DNA of 64,000 nt from Chitinilyticum litopenaei DSM 21440 (GCF_000428145.1 NZ_ATZJ01000001.1:62001-126000), one strand, 5' to 3'. Positions 42,703 through 51,118 are shown, counted from the first letter of the stretch. Made by a program: numbers and translations. The notes: generated by a model from the letters alone, not told the origin.

Positions 42703-44196
42703 TTACTCCAGCCCGCGCCGGTAACGGATCGCCTCGGCAATGTGGCCGCTGGCGATCGCCGTGTCGCCGGCCAGATCGGCGATGGTGCGCGCCACGCGCA
42801 GGATGCGGTGATAGGCGCGGGCGGAGAGCTGCAGGCGCTGCATCGCGCCAGCCAGCAGGGTGCGCGCCTCGTCGCCCAGCCCGCAATGGGCGTCGAGCAC
42901 ATTGACCGCCAGCGCGGCATTGCTGCTCCCCTGGCGCTGCTGCTGCAGGGCAAGGGCGCGCGCCACCCGGTCGGCGACCTCGGCGCTTGCTTCACCGGCG
43001 CCGGCGGCGCTGAGCGTGGCCTGGGGCACGGCGGGCACCTCGACCACCATGTCGATGCGATCCAGCAGCGGCCCGGAAATCCGTCCGCGATAGCGGGCAA
43101 TCTGCTCCGGCGTGCAGCGGCAGGCCTTGTGCGGGTGGCCCTGATAGCCGCAGGGGCAGGGATTCATGGCGGCAATCAGCTGGAAGCGCGCCGGAAACTC
43201 GGCCTGCCGGCCGGCACGCGAAATATGGATGCGGCCATTTTCCAGCGGCTCGCGCAGCACTTCCAGCACCTTGCGGTCGAATTCGGGCAGTTCGTCCAGA
43301 AAGAGCACGCCATGATGCGCCAGCGAAATCTCGCCCGGCTGCGGCACGCTGCCGCCACCGACCAGTGCCACGCTGCTGGCAGTGTGGTGCGGCGCACGAA
43401 AGGGCCGGGCGCCAAACTGCTCGGGGCGCAGGCCGCTGCTGCCCAGCGATTGCAGGGCGGCGCTTTCCAGCGCTTCGGGCAGCGCCAGCCGGGGCAACAG
43501 GCCGGGCAGGCGCTGGGCCAGCATGGATTTGCCGGTACCCGGCGGGCCGATCAGCAGCAGGGAATGCCCGCCGGCCGCCGCCACTTCCAGCGCCCGCTTG
43601 GCAGCCTGCTGGCCCTTGACGTCGGCCAGATCCGGATAAGAGGGTATTGCCTCAGAGCCCTTTCTGGGAAAAGGCTCAATACTGGATACCCCACCAAGAT
43701 GCCGGCAGACATCCAGCACATGCCCGGCCGGAAAGACCGTGGATTCGGGCACCAGCGCCGCTTCATCGGCATTGGCAGCGGAAATGAACAGGCTGCGCCC
43801 GTGCTGACGGGCCGCGACACTGAGCGCCAGCGCACCGCGTACCGGCCGCAATTCGCCGGTCAGCGCCAGCTCGCCGGCAAATTCGTAGGCGTCCAGCCCG
43901 GCCAGCGGCAACTGGCCACTGGCGGCCAGAATGCCGATGGCGATGGGCAGGTCAAAATGGCCCGCGGCCTTGGGCAGATCGGCCGGCGCCAGATTGATGG
44001 TGATGCGGCGCGCCGGAAACTCGAAACCCGCCACCGTCAGCGCCGCACGCACCCGGTCACGCGCTTCGCGCACTTCGGCTTCCGGCAGGCCTACAATGGT
44101 GCAGGCAGGCAGGCCATTGGCCAGATGCACTTCAACACTGACCGGCGCGGCATGCCAGCCCGAGAGGCCACGGGATTGCACCACAGCAAGAGACAT
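42703..44196 (-). CDS. comM: YifB/ComM family AAA+ ATPase (Mg-chelatase-like), with inserted repeat
   Basis: A 497-residue ComM. The N-terminal ~190 residues are a Lon-protease-like S5 fold (LSGWHAAPVSVEVHLANGLP, PADLPKAAGHFDLPIAIGIL); the AAA+ core has Walker A LLLIGPPGTGKSMLAQRLPG, Walker B GVLFLDELPEF and a sensor block (IHISRAGRQAEFPARFQLIAAMNPCPCG), and the C-terminus is the Mg-chelatase lid. ComM promotes branch migration in natural transformation. At 43642-43691 the frame contains a 49-bp palindromic element that encodes GVSSIEPFPRKGSEAIPS in the linker between the N-domain and the AAA+ core, so the protein carries a repeat-derived insertion. GGAG precedes the ATG at 44196. Confidence 0.92.
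   Translation of the reverse strand: MSLAVVQSRGLSGWHAAPVSVEVHLANGLPACTIVGLPEAEVREARDRVRAALTVAGFEFPARRITINLAPADLPKAAGHFDLPIAIGILAASGQLPLAGLDAYEFAGELALTGELRPVRGALALSVAARQHGRSLFISAANADEAALVPESTVFPAGHVLDVCRHLGGVSSIEPFPRKGSEAIPSYPDLADVKGQQAAKRALEVAAAGGHSLLLIGPPGTGKSMLAQRLPGLLPRLALPEALESAALQSLGSSGLRPEQFGARPFRAPHHTASSVALVGGGSVPQPGEISLAHHGVLFLDELPEFDRKVLEVLREPLENGRIHISRAGRQAEFPARFQLIAAMNPCPCGYQGHPHKACRCTPEQIARYRGRISGPLLDRIDMVVEVPAVPQATLSAAGAGEASAEVADRVARALALQQQRQGSSNAALAVNVLDAHCGLGDEARTLLAGAMQRLQLSARAYHRILRVARTIADLAGDTAIASGHIAEAIRYRRGLE
43642..43691. repeat. 49-bp dispersed palindromic element inside comM
   Basis: GGGTATTGCCTCAGAGCCC at the left, AAAAGGCTCAATACTGGATACCC split at the right; 50 bp. 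Well preserved. Stop-free in the comM reading frame. Confidence 0.78.
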
Positions 44197-44256
44197 CCGC
44201 TACTCCGGCCAGCCAAGAAAATATCAATGTAAGCCATAAGCCATTAAAGGGTAAGC

Positions 44257-45291
44257 ATGAATGAGCGCATCCCGGCGCAATTGCCGGATTTCAGCAATCT
44301 GGGGGTGGTCTTGCGCGCGCTGGTGCTGGTGCACCTGGGCGCCATGCTCGGCGTCCTGGCCAGCATCGAACGCTGGAGCGAATGGCACAGCCAGCTCGCC
44401 ACCGCGCTGCTGTGGGTCGAGCCGGTGCTGCTGCCCATGCTGGGTCTGCTGGCGCTGCTGCAACCGCGCCTGCAGCAGCTCAGCTATCGCACTGGCGTGC
44501 TGCTGGTGCTGGCGCTGGTGATGCTGCTGGTATTCCTGATTCACCGTGCCCTGCTCGGGCTGGGCGCGGACATGCCCAGCCTCTTTCTGCGCTACGAATT
44601 GCTGGCGGTATGCAGCACGCTGCTGCTGCTCGGTTATTTCCGCCTGTGGCTGCGCGCGCTGTCGCCGCGGCTTTCCGAAGCGCGGCTCGCGGCGCTGCAG
44701 GCGCGCATCCGGCCGCACTTCTTTTTCAACAGCCTCAACGCCGTGCTGTCGCTGATCCGCAGCGACCCGAAAAAGGCCGAAGTGCTGCTGATCAACCTTT
44801 CCGACCTGTTCCGCGTCGCCATGGGCAATCAGGAGCGCCTCTCCACGCTGGAGCGCGAGGTGGAGCTGGCGCGCGGCTATCTGGACATCGAAAAAGTGCG
44901 GCTCGGCGAACGCCTGCAGGTCGAGTGGCACATTGCCAACATGCCGGGCAAGGCGCAGATCCCGCCACTGATCCTGCAGCCACTTCTCGAAAACGCCGTC
45001 TATCATGGTATCGAGCCCAGGGTGGAAGCGGGCGTGGTGCAGATCAACGTGTTCCGCGTAAAAAACGACGTGCACATCGACATCCGCAACCCCGTCTTCC
45101 CCGGCGGCCGCCCCGTGCATCGCGGCAACGGCATGGCGCTGGACAATGTCAGCGAACGCCTGCTGCTGTATTTCGATGCCGAGGCCAGCCTGAGCACAAA
45201 AGCGAACACCGACTATTATCAAGTACATATCGTGTTGCCCTACCAGGAGTCACCTGATGAGCAATCCGCTGCGCATCTTTCTCGTCGATGA
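44257..45291 (+). CDS. LytS-type sensor histidine kinase
   Basis: A 344-residue membrane kinase of the His_kinase (LytS/AlgZ) type. About four membrane helices lie in the first ~130 residues (VVLRALVLVHLGAMLGVL as the first). The phosphoacceptor signature is ARIRPHFFFNSLNAVLSLI, followed by LEREVELARGYLDIEKVR and an HATPase with LLENAVYHGIEP and GNGMALDNVSERL. The ATG at 44257 has AAGGG upstream. Its 3' end overlaps the LytTR response regulator by 35 bp; the pair is one two-component system, similar in type to AlgZ-AlgR. Confidence 0.92.
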   Translation: MNERIPAQLPDFSNLGVVLRALVLVHLGAMLGVLASIERWSEWHSQLATALLWVEPVLLPMLGLLALLQPRLQQLSYRTGVLLVLALVMLLVFLIHRALLGLGADMPSLFLRYELLAVCSTLLLLGYFRLWLRALSPRLSEARLAALQARIRPHFFFNSLNAVLSLIRSDPKKAEVLLINLSDLFRVAMGNQERLSTLEREVELARGYLDIEKVRLGERLQVEWHIANMPGKAQIPPLILQPLLENAVYHGIEPRVEAGVVQINVFRVKNDVHIDIRNPVFPGGRPVHRGNGMALDNVSERLLLYFDAEASLSTKANTDYYQVHIVLPYQESPDEQSAAHLSRR

Positions 45292-46027
45292 CGAGCTGCC
45301 GGCACTGAACCGACTGCAGGATATTCTGGCCGACTGCCAGCATGAATTTCCGCATGTCGTGGTGGGTACCGCCACCAATGGCATGACCACGCTGAGCCAG
45401 CTGGTCGAACACCCTGCCGATGTCATCATTCTCGACATCCAGATGCCGCAAATGAGCGGCATCGAGGTGGCCCGCAAGCTGCTGGAACTGCCCCACCCGC
45501 CGGCGGTGATCTTTGCCACGGCCTTCGAAGACTACGGCGTGGCCGCCTTTGACGTGCGGGCCGTCGATTACCTGCTCAAGCCCATCCGCCACGACCGGCT
45601 GCTGGTTGCCCTGCACCGGGTTCTTGACCTGCAGCAACCCCGCGCCAGCGGAATCAGGCAGGATGCCGACGAGCACGGGCGCACGCATTTCACCGTCAGC
45701 GAACGCGGCCGCGTGCATCTGGTGCCGGTCGCCGACGCCTGCTACCTGAAAGCCGAGCAGAAATACATCACGCTGCGCACCCGCGAGCGCGAGTACCTGC
45801 TGGAAGACTCGCTGACCCGGCTGGAAGAAGAATTTGCCGACCGCTTCGTGCGCATCCACCGCAACTGCCTCGTGGCGCGGGAAGCCGTGGCCGGATTCGA
45901 GCGCGTACCGGGCGGGGGTGAAAGCCACTGGGTCGTGCTGCTGCGCGACCTGCCCGAGCGGCTGGCCGTCAGCCGTCGCCAACAACATGTGATCAAGGAA
46001 TTCCGTGCCCACTTCCATGATGGATAA
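45257..46027 (+). CDS. LytTR-family response regulator (AlgR-like)
   Basis: A 256-residue regulator: receiver domain with FLVDDELPALNRL and phospho-Asp in VIILDIQMPQMSG, Lys in YLLKPIRHDR, then a LytTR DNA-binding domain (HLVPVADACYLKAEQKYITL, FVRIHRNCLVAREAVAGFER). Partner of the kinase whose gene it overlaps. LytTR regulators bind direct repeats upstream of their targets; whether the DUF2721 or GlmS-like genes behind it are targets or just follow is unknown. Confidence 0.92.
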   Translation: MSNPLRIFLVDDELPALNRLQDILADCQHEFPHVVVGTATNGMTTLSQLVEHPADVIILDIQMPQMSGIEVARKLLELPHPPAVIFATAFEDYGVAAFDVRAVDYLLKPIRHDRLLVALHRVLDLQQPRASGIRQDADEHGRTHFTVSERGRVHLVPVADACYLKAEQKYITLRTREREYLLEDSLTRLEEEFADRFVRIHRNCLVAREAVAGFERVPGGGESHWVVLLRDLPERLAVSRRQQHVIKEFRAHFHDG

Positions 46028-46427
46028 CTTCACGATCAACACGCCATCGCTGCTGTTTCCCGCCATTTCCCTGCTGATGCTCGCCTACACCAACCGCTTT
46101 CTCGCGCTGTCGAGCATCATCCGCCAGCTCTACGATCACCAGCGCAACGAGCCGCACGACAAGATCCTTCTGCAGCTGGGCAATCTGCGCAAACGCGTGT
46201 GGCTGATCCGCTACATGCAGGCCTTTGGCGTTTCCAGCCTCTTGCTGTGCATCGTCTCGATGATTGTCACCGCCGCCGACCGCATCCTGCTGGCCGAGTG
46301 GATGTTCATCGCCAGCCTGGTGCTGATGATAGGCTCGCTGATCCTCTGCCTGATCGAAGTCATGCTGTCGGACAAGGCGCTCAATGTGCTGCTCTCCGAC
46401 ATCGAACTGGATCACCGCGAGCAATAA
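46005..46427 (+). CDS. DUF2721 family membrane protein
   Basis: A 140-residue protein with three likely membrane helices: LLFPAISLLMLAYTNRFLAL near the N-terminus, then MQAFGVSSLLLCIVSMIVTA and WMFIASLVLMIGSLILCLIEV. A conserved cytoplasmic loop (LSSIIRQLYDHQ, LLQLGNLRKRVWLIRY) matches the DUF2721 pattern. The GTG at 46005 has AAGGAA 4 bases upstream and overlaps the regulator gene; ATGs at 46017 and 46020 are alternatives. It is translationally coupled to the LytTR regulator, but its function is unknown. Confidence 0.8.
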   Translation: MPTSMMDNFTINTPSLLFPAISLLMLAYTNRFLALSSIIRQLYDHQRNEPHDKILLQLGNLRKRVWLIRYMQAFGVSSLLLCIVSMIVTAADRILLAEWMFIASLVLMIGSLILCLIEVMLSDKALNVLLSDIELDHREQ

Positions 46428-46473
46428 TCCTCCCGGCCACGCCCACCCCGCCTGCCGCCACTTCCGGACCGCC

Positions 46474-48222
46474 ATGACCGAACTGATCGCCTACCTCGCG
46501 CCACAGAACGTGCTGCCCGCCCTTGCCGAAAGCCTGCAGGGGCTCACCGGCAATGCCAGTCATCTGGCGCTGGTCGCGGCCGAGCAAAGCCAGTGGCAGG
46601 TAAGGCACGTCGTGCTGGCTGCGCCCGCCCAGAAACTGGTCTTTCCCTTCGCCAGCCGCTGGCTGATTGCCACGCTGGCCGGCCAGGACACCACGGCGCC
46701 CTTCATCCACGAGCAAACGCTGGTCGTCGCCAGCAGCGGCCAGTGCGACAACCATGCCGCACTGGCCCGGCTGGCCGGGCTGCCCGCGCAGTGCTCGCTG
46801 GCCAGCCTGCTGGCCGCACTGCTGCAGGCCCAGCAGCAACGCGGCCTGTCACTGAGCCAGGCCATGCAGCGCGTCAATCCGCTGCTGCAGGGCCGGCTCG
46901 CCTACATCTGCCATACCCGGCAGCAACCGCAGCATGCCTTTGCCAGCAGCCTGGGCGAGCCGCTCTTTGTCGGCCTGGAAAGCGGCCTGCGCCAGCTGTG
47001 CTGCAGCAATGAGCGGCTGATCCGCCAGCGCACCACGCAATATCATGCCCTGGCGCACAATGAGGTCGTGCGCTTCGGCCTGGATGCACCCCTGCTGTTT
47101 GGCGCCGATGGCCAGGCGCAATCACTGCCAATGACACCAACGCGGCTCAGCGGCACCCCGCACCACATGCTGGAAGAAATCCTGGCTCAGCCCGATGCAC
47201 TGGCCGGCCAGGTCAGCGATTTTCTGGGCGGCCAGCTCATTCCCGCCGATCTTGAACGGCAACTGGCTGGCATCCGCCAGATCACGCTGGTCGCCAGCGG
47301 CTCCAGCCACCATGCCGCGCTCACCGGCAGCTACTGGCTCGAAGCACTGGCCGGACTGCGCGTGCAGATCGCACTGGCCAGCGAATACCGCGAACGCCCG
47401 GTGCTCAGCGAGACCGGTGAACTGGTGCTGGCCATTTCGCAATCGGGCGAAACGGCCGATACCCTGCTGGCGCTGCAGCACGCGCGCCAGCGCGGCGATG
47501 CCTTGACGGTCGCCTTGTGCAACGCGCCCGGCAGCAGCCTGGCCGCCCTCGCCCATTTCACCCTGCTCACGCACAGCGGCGAAGAACATTCGGTGACCGC
47601 GACCAAATCGTTTACCGCGCAACTGCTGCTGCTGTATCAGCTGGCGCTGGCCATGGCGCGGGCGCGGGGCAAGATCGACGCCGAAGCCTGGGAGGCCGCA
47701 CAGGGCGAAATGCAGCAATTGCCGATTACCGTCAGGGCCGTCCTGGCGCATGACCGCGAACTGCGGCGCTGGGCCAGCGCGCTGCACAGTCAGGCCAATG
47801 TCTTCATGCTCGGCAGCCACGCCGTCTACCCGATTGCGCAGGAAGGCGCGTTCAAGTTGCAGGAAGTGGCCTACCAGCATGCGGTCGCCTACGCCACCGG
47901 CGAGCTCAAGCACGGCCCGGTCACGCTGCTCGGCGACACCCTGCCCATCGTGCTGTGCCTGCCATGGAATACGCAGGCCGAACGCACGCTGCTGGGCCTG
48001 CAGGAAATCCGCGCCGGTCGCGGCGAGCTTTACATCCTGTCCGACGGCATCCTCGCCAGCACCGACCGCCAGCATGTCATCCACATGCCCGGTGGCCTGA
48101 GCGCGCTGACCCCCATCATTTACGCGGTGGCGCTGCAATTGCTGGCCTATCACTGTGCCGTACTGCGCGGCAACGCCATCGATGCCCCCCGGCATCTGGC
48201 CAAGGCACAGGCCCTCGGTTAG
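46474..48222 (+). CDS. GlmS-like SIS aminosugar isomerase with degenerate glutaminase domain
   Basis: A 582-residue paralogue of glucosamine-6-phosphate synthase. The C-terminal two SIS domains are well kept: PHHMLEEILAQPDAL, ISQSGETADTLLAL, CNAPGSSLA, SHAVYPIAQEGAFKLQEVAY, GELKHGPVTLL and the C-terminal RHLAKAQALG, so the residues that correspond to Lys485, Glu488, His504 and the C-terminal Lys603 of E. coli GlmS are present. The N-terminal ~230 residues align over GlmS but start MTELIAYLAPQ: the catalytic Cys2 of the class II amidotransferase (MCGIVG) is replaced, and the HTRWATHG-type motif is missing. It likely isomerises or deaminates aminosugar phosphates, using free ammonia if at all. 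It follows DUF2721 by 46 bp. Confidence 0.82.
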   Translation: MTELIAYLAPQNVLPALAESLQGLTGNASHLALVAAEQSQWQVRHVVLAAPAQKLVFPFASRWLIATLAGQDTTAPFIHEQTLVVASSGQCDNHAALARLAGLPAQCSLASLLAALLQAQQQRGLSLSQAMQRVNPLLQGRLAYICHTRQQPQHAFASSLGEPLFVGLESGLRQLCCSNERLIRQRTTQYHALAHNEVVRFGLDAPLLFGADGQAQSLPMTPTRLSGTPHHMLEEILAQPDALAGQVSDFLGGQLIPADLERQLAGIRQITLVASGSSHHAALTGSYWLEALAGLRVQIALASEYRERPVLSETGELVLAISQSGETADTLLALQHARQRGDALTVALCNAPGSSLAALAHFTLLTHSGEEHSVTATKSFTAQLLLLYQLALAMARARGKIDAEAWEAAQGEMQQLPITVRAVLAHDRELRRWASALHSQANVFMLGSHAVYPIAQEGAFKLQEVAYQHAVAYATGELKHGPVTLLGDTLPIVLCLPWNTQAERTLLGLQEIRAGRGELYILSDGILASTDRQHVIHMPGGLSALTPIIYAVALQLLAYHCAVLRGNAIDAPRHLAKAQALG

Positions 48223-48325
48223 CCGAATCAGCAGGGCTGTCCGGCTGAACCGCCGTCAACCCGCGCGGGCGGGCCGCCGGCTGCAGCACCATATTCATCG
48301 CCGTGGCTCGCCAGGTTCTGGACGG

Positions 48326-48595
48326 TCACGATTGATCGGGCTCGCCCGCCTTTTCCTGCAGCCGCCGGGCGATCCGCGCGCGGGCGGCGGCGTCCAGCCT
48401 GGTCTGGGTTTCGTCCGGGTTGCCGGTCTCGCCAGTTTGCTGCAGCAGGCGCTGCAATTGCTCCAGCTGCGCCTTGTGCCGGCGGCAGTGGCTGCACATC
48501 AGCATGTGCAGGCCGATCTGCAAGCGGCGATAGCGCCCGAGCGGCACTTCGGCCGCCAGCGTCAGATCGCGGGTCACCTCACGACAGCCTGCCAT
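48326..48595 (-). CDS. Zinc-finger anti-sigma factor
   Basis: An 89-residue anti-sigma with a ZAS-type motif HMLMCSHCRRH (His-x3-Cys-x2-Cys) at ~30-40 and a following amphipathic helix (AQLEQLQRLLQQTGE). No membrane helix, so it is a soluble redox-type anti-sigma. It is the last gene of the bufferin operon and overlaps the sigma gene (48579) by 17 bp. In N. meningitidis the equivalent MseR controls sigma-E; the sulfur ligands can be released by oxidants or metals. Confidence 0.82.
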   Translation of the reverse strand: MAGCREVTRDLTLAAEVPLGRYRRLQIGLHMLMCSHCRRHKAQLEQLQRLLQQTGETGNPDETQTRLDAAARARIARRLQEKAGEPDQS

Positions 48596-49145
48596 CCCGG
48601 CCTCCCTCGCTCAGACACACACGCAGCGTCTGCCGCGCACGAAACAGCAGCTGGTAAAGATTCGCGCAGCTGATGCCAAGGCTGCGACAAACCGACTCGG
48701 CCGGCTCGTCATTGAGTTCGCGCAGCCAGAACAGCTGCGCCATGCGCCTTGGCAGCCTGGCAAGGCAGGCGTCGATCAGCGCGCGCAGCTGCTTGTTGTC
48801 CAGCTCGCGCGACGGATCGCGCCAGTCCACCGGCGCATGAGCCCAGTGGCCATTCTCGGCAAAGAGATCGTCCTCGCCGACGCTGTTTGTCAGCTCGGCC
48901 TCGTCGGGCGCCTGCTGCCAGCGCTGCTGCTCGCGCAGCACGTCGATGATCTTGAATTTCAGGATGCCGGTAAGCCAGGTGCGCACGCTGGACTGGCCGG
49001 CGAAACGCTCGGCGCCTTCCAGCGCGGCCAGCAGCGTGTTCTGCACGGCTTCTTCTGCCAGATGCGGGTCGCGCAGGCGGCGCAGCGCGAAGGCGTACAG
49101 CATGTCGCCGTGCTCATCCAGCCATTGCAGTGCGGGTTTGCTCAT
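48579..49145 (-). CDS. ECF sigma factor (RpoE-like)
   Basis: A 188-residue sigma factor. Region 2: MLYAFALRRLRDPHLAEEAV, FAGQSSVRTWLTGILKFKII; region 4: LARLPRRMAQLFWLRELNDE, AESVCRSLGISCANLYQLLF. The start at 49145 has AAGGAAAG upstream. It overlaps DoxX by 32 bp and the anti-sigma by 17 bp, so the operon is tightly coupled. The layout matches the Neisseria meningitidis sigma-E locus (NMB2140-2145, from memory), so it probably activates its own operon promoter upstream of the precursor gene at 51413. Confidence 0.88.
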   Translation of the reverse strand: MSKPALQWLDEHGDMLYAFALRRLRDPHLAEEAVQNTLLAALEGAERFAGQSSVRTWLTGILKFKIIDVLREQQRWQQAPDEAELTNSVGEDDLFAENGHWAHAPVDWRDPSRELDNKQLRALIDACLARLPRRMAQLFWLRELNDEPAESVCRSLGISCANLYQLLFRARQTLRVCLSEGGRDGRLS

Positions 49146-49608
49146 CGCTTTCCTTGTGGGGAGTGCGTTTCCGGTAGCCCAGCCAGCCCTCCAGTGACCA
49201 GCGGCCAACGCCATGCAGCACAAGATAGCCCAGCAGCACGCCCCACAGGTAGTGATCTTTCAACTCCAGCAGCTCCAGCGCCGGATAGGAGACAGCGGCC
49301 ACCGCATTCACCACGAACAGCCCCGCCGCGGCAAAACGCCCCGGCCAGCCCAGCACCAGCAGTACCGGGAGCACGATTTCCCCCGCCGTACCCATCACGG
49401 CGGCAACGTCGGGCGGCAGCAGCGGCATCCGGTATTCCTCGGTAAACAGCAGGATTGTGGTATCCCAATCGCGCAGCTTGGTCAGGCCAGAAAGGAAAAA
49501 CACCTTGGCCACATACAGCCGCGCCAGCAGTGCGGCCAGCGGCTGCAGCACTACCATCCCCCGCTCGAACTGGCGATACGCCACCGGCAGCATGTTGATC
49601 AGCTTCAT
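49114..49608 (-). CDS. DoxX family membrane protein (BufD-like)
   Basis: A 164-residue protein with four membrane helices (MVVLQPLAALLARLYVAKVF, and further hydrophobic segments around PPDVAAVMGTAGEIVLPVLL and GVLLGYLVLHGV). DoxX proteins commonly accompany DUF692/DUF2063/DUF2282 operons. The start at 49608 has GGAG 8 bases upstream. It overlaps bufC by 4 bp (ATGA) and the sigma gene by 32 bp. Proposed to sit in the inner membrane; its exact task is unknown. Confidence 0.85.
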   Translation of the reverse strand: MKLINMLPVAYRQFERGMVVLQPLAALLARLYVAKVFFLSGLTKLRDWDTTILLFTEEYRMPLLPPDVAAVMGTAGEIVLPVLLVLGWPGRFAAAGLFVVNAVAAVSYPALELLELKDHYLWGVLLGYLVLHGVGRWSLEGWLGYRKRTPHKESDEQTRTAMAG

Positions 49609-50348
49609 GACAATTCTCCGTTTACGGTTTGCAGCCCGCAAACCGCAGCGCTGGCGAACAGCCAGCCCAGCCACTCGCCCACCGGCGCGCGGTCATCCAC
49701 GGCCAGCGCGGCCTCCAGTGCCGCCAGCACCGATTCGCCCTGCTGCAGCGCACGGTACAAGGCAAAGCGCGCCGGCGGAATCTGCTGCCATTCGGCGCGC
49801 AGCACCAGCAGCGCCTGCCCGCCAGCGTTGATGTCCGCCGCCGCGCCGCCCTGATGCATCGCCAGCAGGTCGGCAAGCGGCCAGTGCGCGGATTGCGCCA
49901 GTTGCAGCGCCGGGTGCAGCGTGACGGTCAGGGTTTCCAGTGCAGCGGGGCTTAATTCGGCCAGCGCGGCAGCCGGTACGGCTTCGGCATCGTCGGCCAG
50001 AAAGGCCAGCCAGCACGCCCAGTCCAGCCGCGCCACGTCGGCCAGATAGGGCAAGTCACCTGCCGGGGCAAAGCCGGCAATGAAATCAGGAAAATCCGCG
50101 CCCAGGGCGTGCAGATTGGCGGACGTGGCCGGCGTGGCATCGACATACACGCGCGCCATCGCCGCAAAGAAATCTTCGCCCACCAGCGCCTCTACCGTGG
50201 CAAAGGTATTGCCCAGCGCCGCCACGCGATTGATGCGGCAGTTGGCGCGGTAGTGACGCATGCGTTCCGCGTGCAGCAGGCCGGCTGGCGCGGCGCTCTC
50301 GTTATCCAGCAGTGCGGCAAAGGCCGTGATGGCGGTGGCGTAGCTCAT
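49605..50348 (-). CDS. DUF2063 protein, MNIO partner (BufC-like)
   Basis: A 247-residue protein with the DUF2063 N-terminal signature RMRHYRANCRINRVAALGNTF, then EDFFAAMARVYVDATPATSANLH and DFPDFIAGF. DUF2063 proteins bind the precursor peptide and hand it to the DUF692 enzyme (as with MbnC for methanobactin and BufC for bufferins). It overlaps bufB by 4 bp with GGAGG inside the end of bufB, so the two are translationally coupled. Confidence 0.88.
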   Translation of the reverse strand: MSYATAITAFAALLDNESAAPAGLLHAERMRHYRANCRINRVAALGNTFATVEALVGEDFFAAMARVYVDATPATSANLHALGADFPDFIAGFAPAGDLPYLADVARLDWACWLAFLADDAEAVPAAALAELSPAALETLTVTLHPALQLAQSAHWPLADLLAMHQGGAAADINAGGQALLVLRAEWQQIPPARFALYRALQQGESVLAALEAALAVDDRAPVGEWLGWLFASAAVCGLQTVNGELS

Positions 50349-51106
50349 GCCGTTACCTCCAGGGTATTGCTCTCAAGCCTTTTCACATGAAGGGCCAGCT
50401 GCAGATACTCCTGATACAACTCGGCAAACTCGCCCAGATTGCTGTCGCGCTCCAGCAGCACCGGCCGTGGCCCCCATTGGCGCAGCGCCGCATCCAGCAG
50501 CGCCAGCACCTCGACCGACACGGCCGCGCCGTGCGTATCCACCGCCGTGCCGTCGAACCATTCGAAGCCGGCAACGTGGATTTCCGCCACGGCCGCCGCA
50601 GGCAGCGCGGCGATTTCTCGCAAGGGATCAACGCCGAGATTGAGCGCGTTGACGTAAAAATTGTTCAGATCGACCAGCAGGCCGCAGCCGGTGCGCCGGT
50701 GCAGCTCGGCCATCAGATCGCCCTCGCCGATCACCTCGTTGGCAAAACCGACATAGGCCGAGACGTTCTCGATCAGCAGCGGGCGCTGCAGCACGTCCTG
50801 CACCTGCGCAATGCGGTCGGCCAGATGCGCAATCACGCCATCGACGCGCGGCACCAGCTCGCGCAATTGCGCCAGATGCCGCGCATCCAGCTCGCCCACC
50901 CGCCCCAGCCCCAAACCCACGCCATGCAGGCTGAGCGGGTAATCACGGCGGATCGCCAGCAGGCTCGCCAGCGGCGCACCACCACCAAAGTAGTTTTCGC
51001 TGTGGACTTCCCACCACGCCACATCCGGGCGGCTGGCCAGCACGGCCTCGACATGCGGCGCGCGCAGTCCCAGGCCGGTTACGGCGGGAAAACGATTCAC
51101 ATCCAT
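50345..51106 (-). CDS. DUF692 multinuclear iron oxidase (MNIO, BufB-like), shortened
   Basis: A 253-residue DUF692 enzyme that is expected to oxidise precursor cysteines to thiooxazole-type rings with an iron cluster. Motifs: GLGLRAPHVEAV, WWEVHSENYFGG, YPLSLHGVGLGLG, LLIENVSAYVG, CGLLVDLNNFYVNALNLG, AEIHVAGFEW, AVDTHGAAV and LLERDSNLGE. Canonical members have ~25 extra residues between VDG and VIAHLADRIAQVQD, including an SEHL-type motif and DLLPLPYT; here they are absent. The last residues (KRLESNTLEV) come from a 49-bp element at 50362. Start ATG at 51106 has GGGGG upstream; a GTG at 51118 is possible. Confidence 0.85.
   Translation of the reverse strand: MDVNRFPAVTGLGLRAPHVEAVLASRPDVAWWEVHSENYFGGGAPLASLLAIRRDYPLSLHGVGLGLGRVGELDARHLAQLRELVPRVDGVIAHLADRIAQVQDVLQRPLLIENVSAYVGFANEVIGEGDLMAELHRRTGCGLLVDLNNFYVNALNLGVDPLREIAALPAAAVAEIHVAGFEWFDGTAVDTHGAAVSVEVLALLDAALRQWGPRPVLLERDSNLGEFAELYQEYLQLALHVKRLESNTLEVTA
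50362..50411. repeat. 49-bp dispersed palindromic element in the 3' end of bufB
   Basis: GGGTATTGCTCTCAAGCC at the left, AAGGGCCAGCTGCAGATACTCC at the right. The right end has decayed slightly. It encodes the C-terminal residues of the DUF692 protein, ending 14 bp before its stop codon. Confidence 0.65.
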
Positions 51107-51118
51107 TGATACCCCCAC

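Noticed and set aside
44219..44256. AAGCCATTAAAGGGTAAGC upstream of the LytS gene as a 49-bp copy
   Set aside because: Only a few bases fit, and the spacing is wrong; it is likely just the ribosome binding site region.
46474..48222. Annotation as the housekeeping glmS
   Set aside because: The catalytic N-terminal cysteine and the glutaminase signature are absent, so it cannot be the normal glutamine-dependent enzyme.
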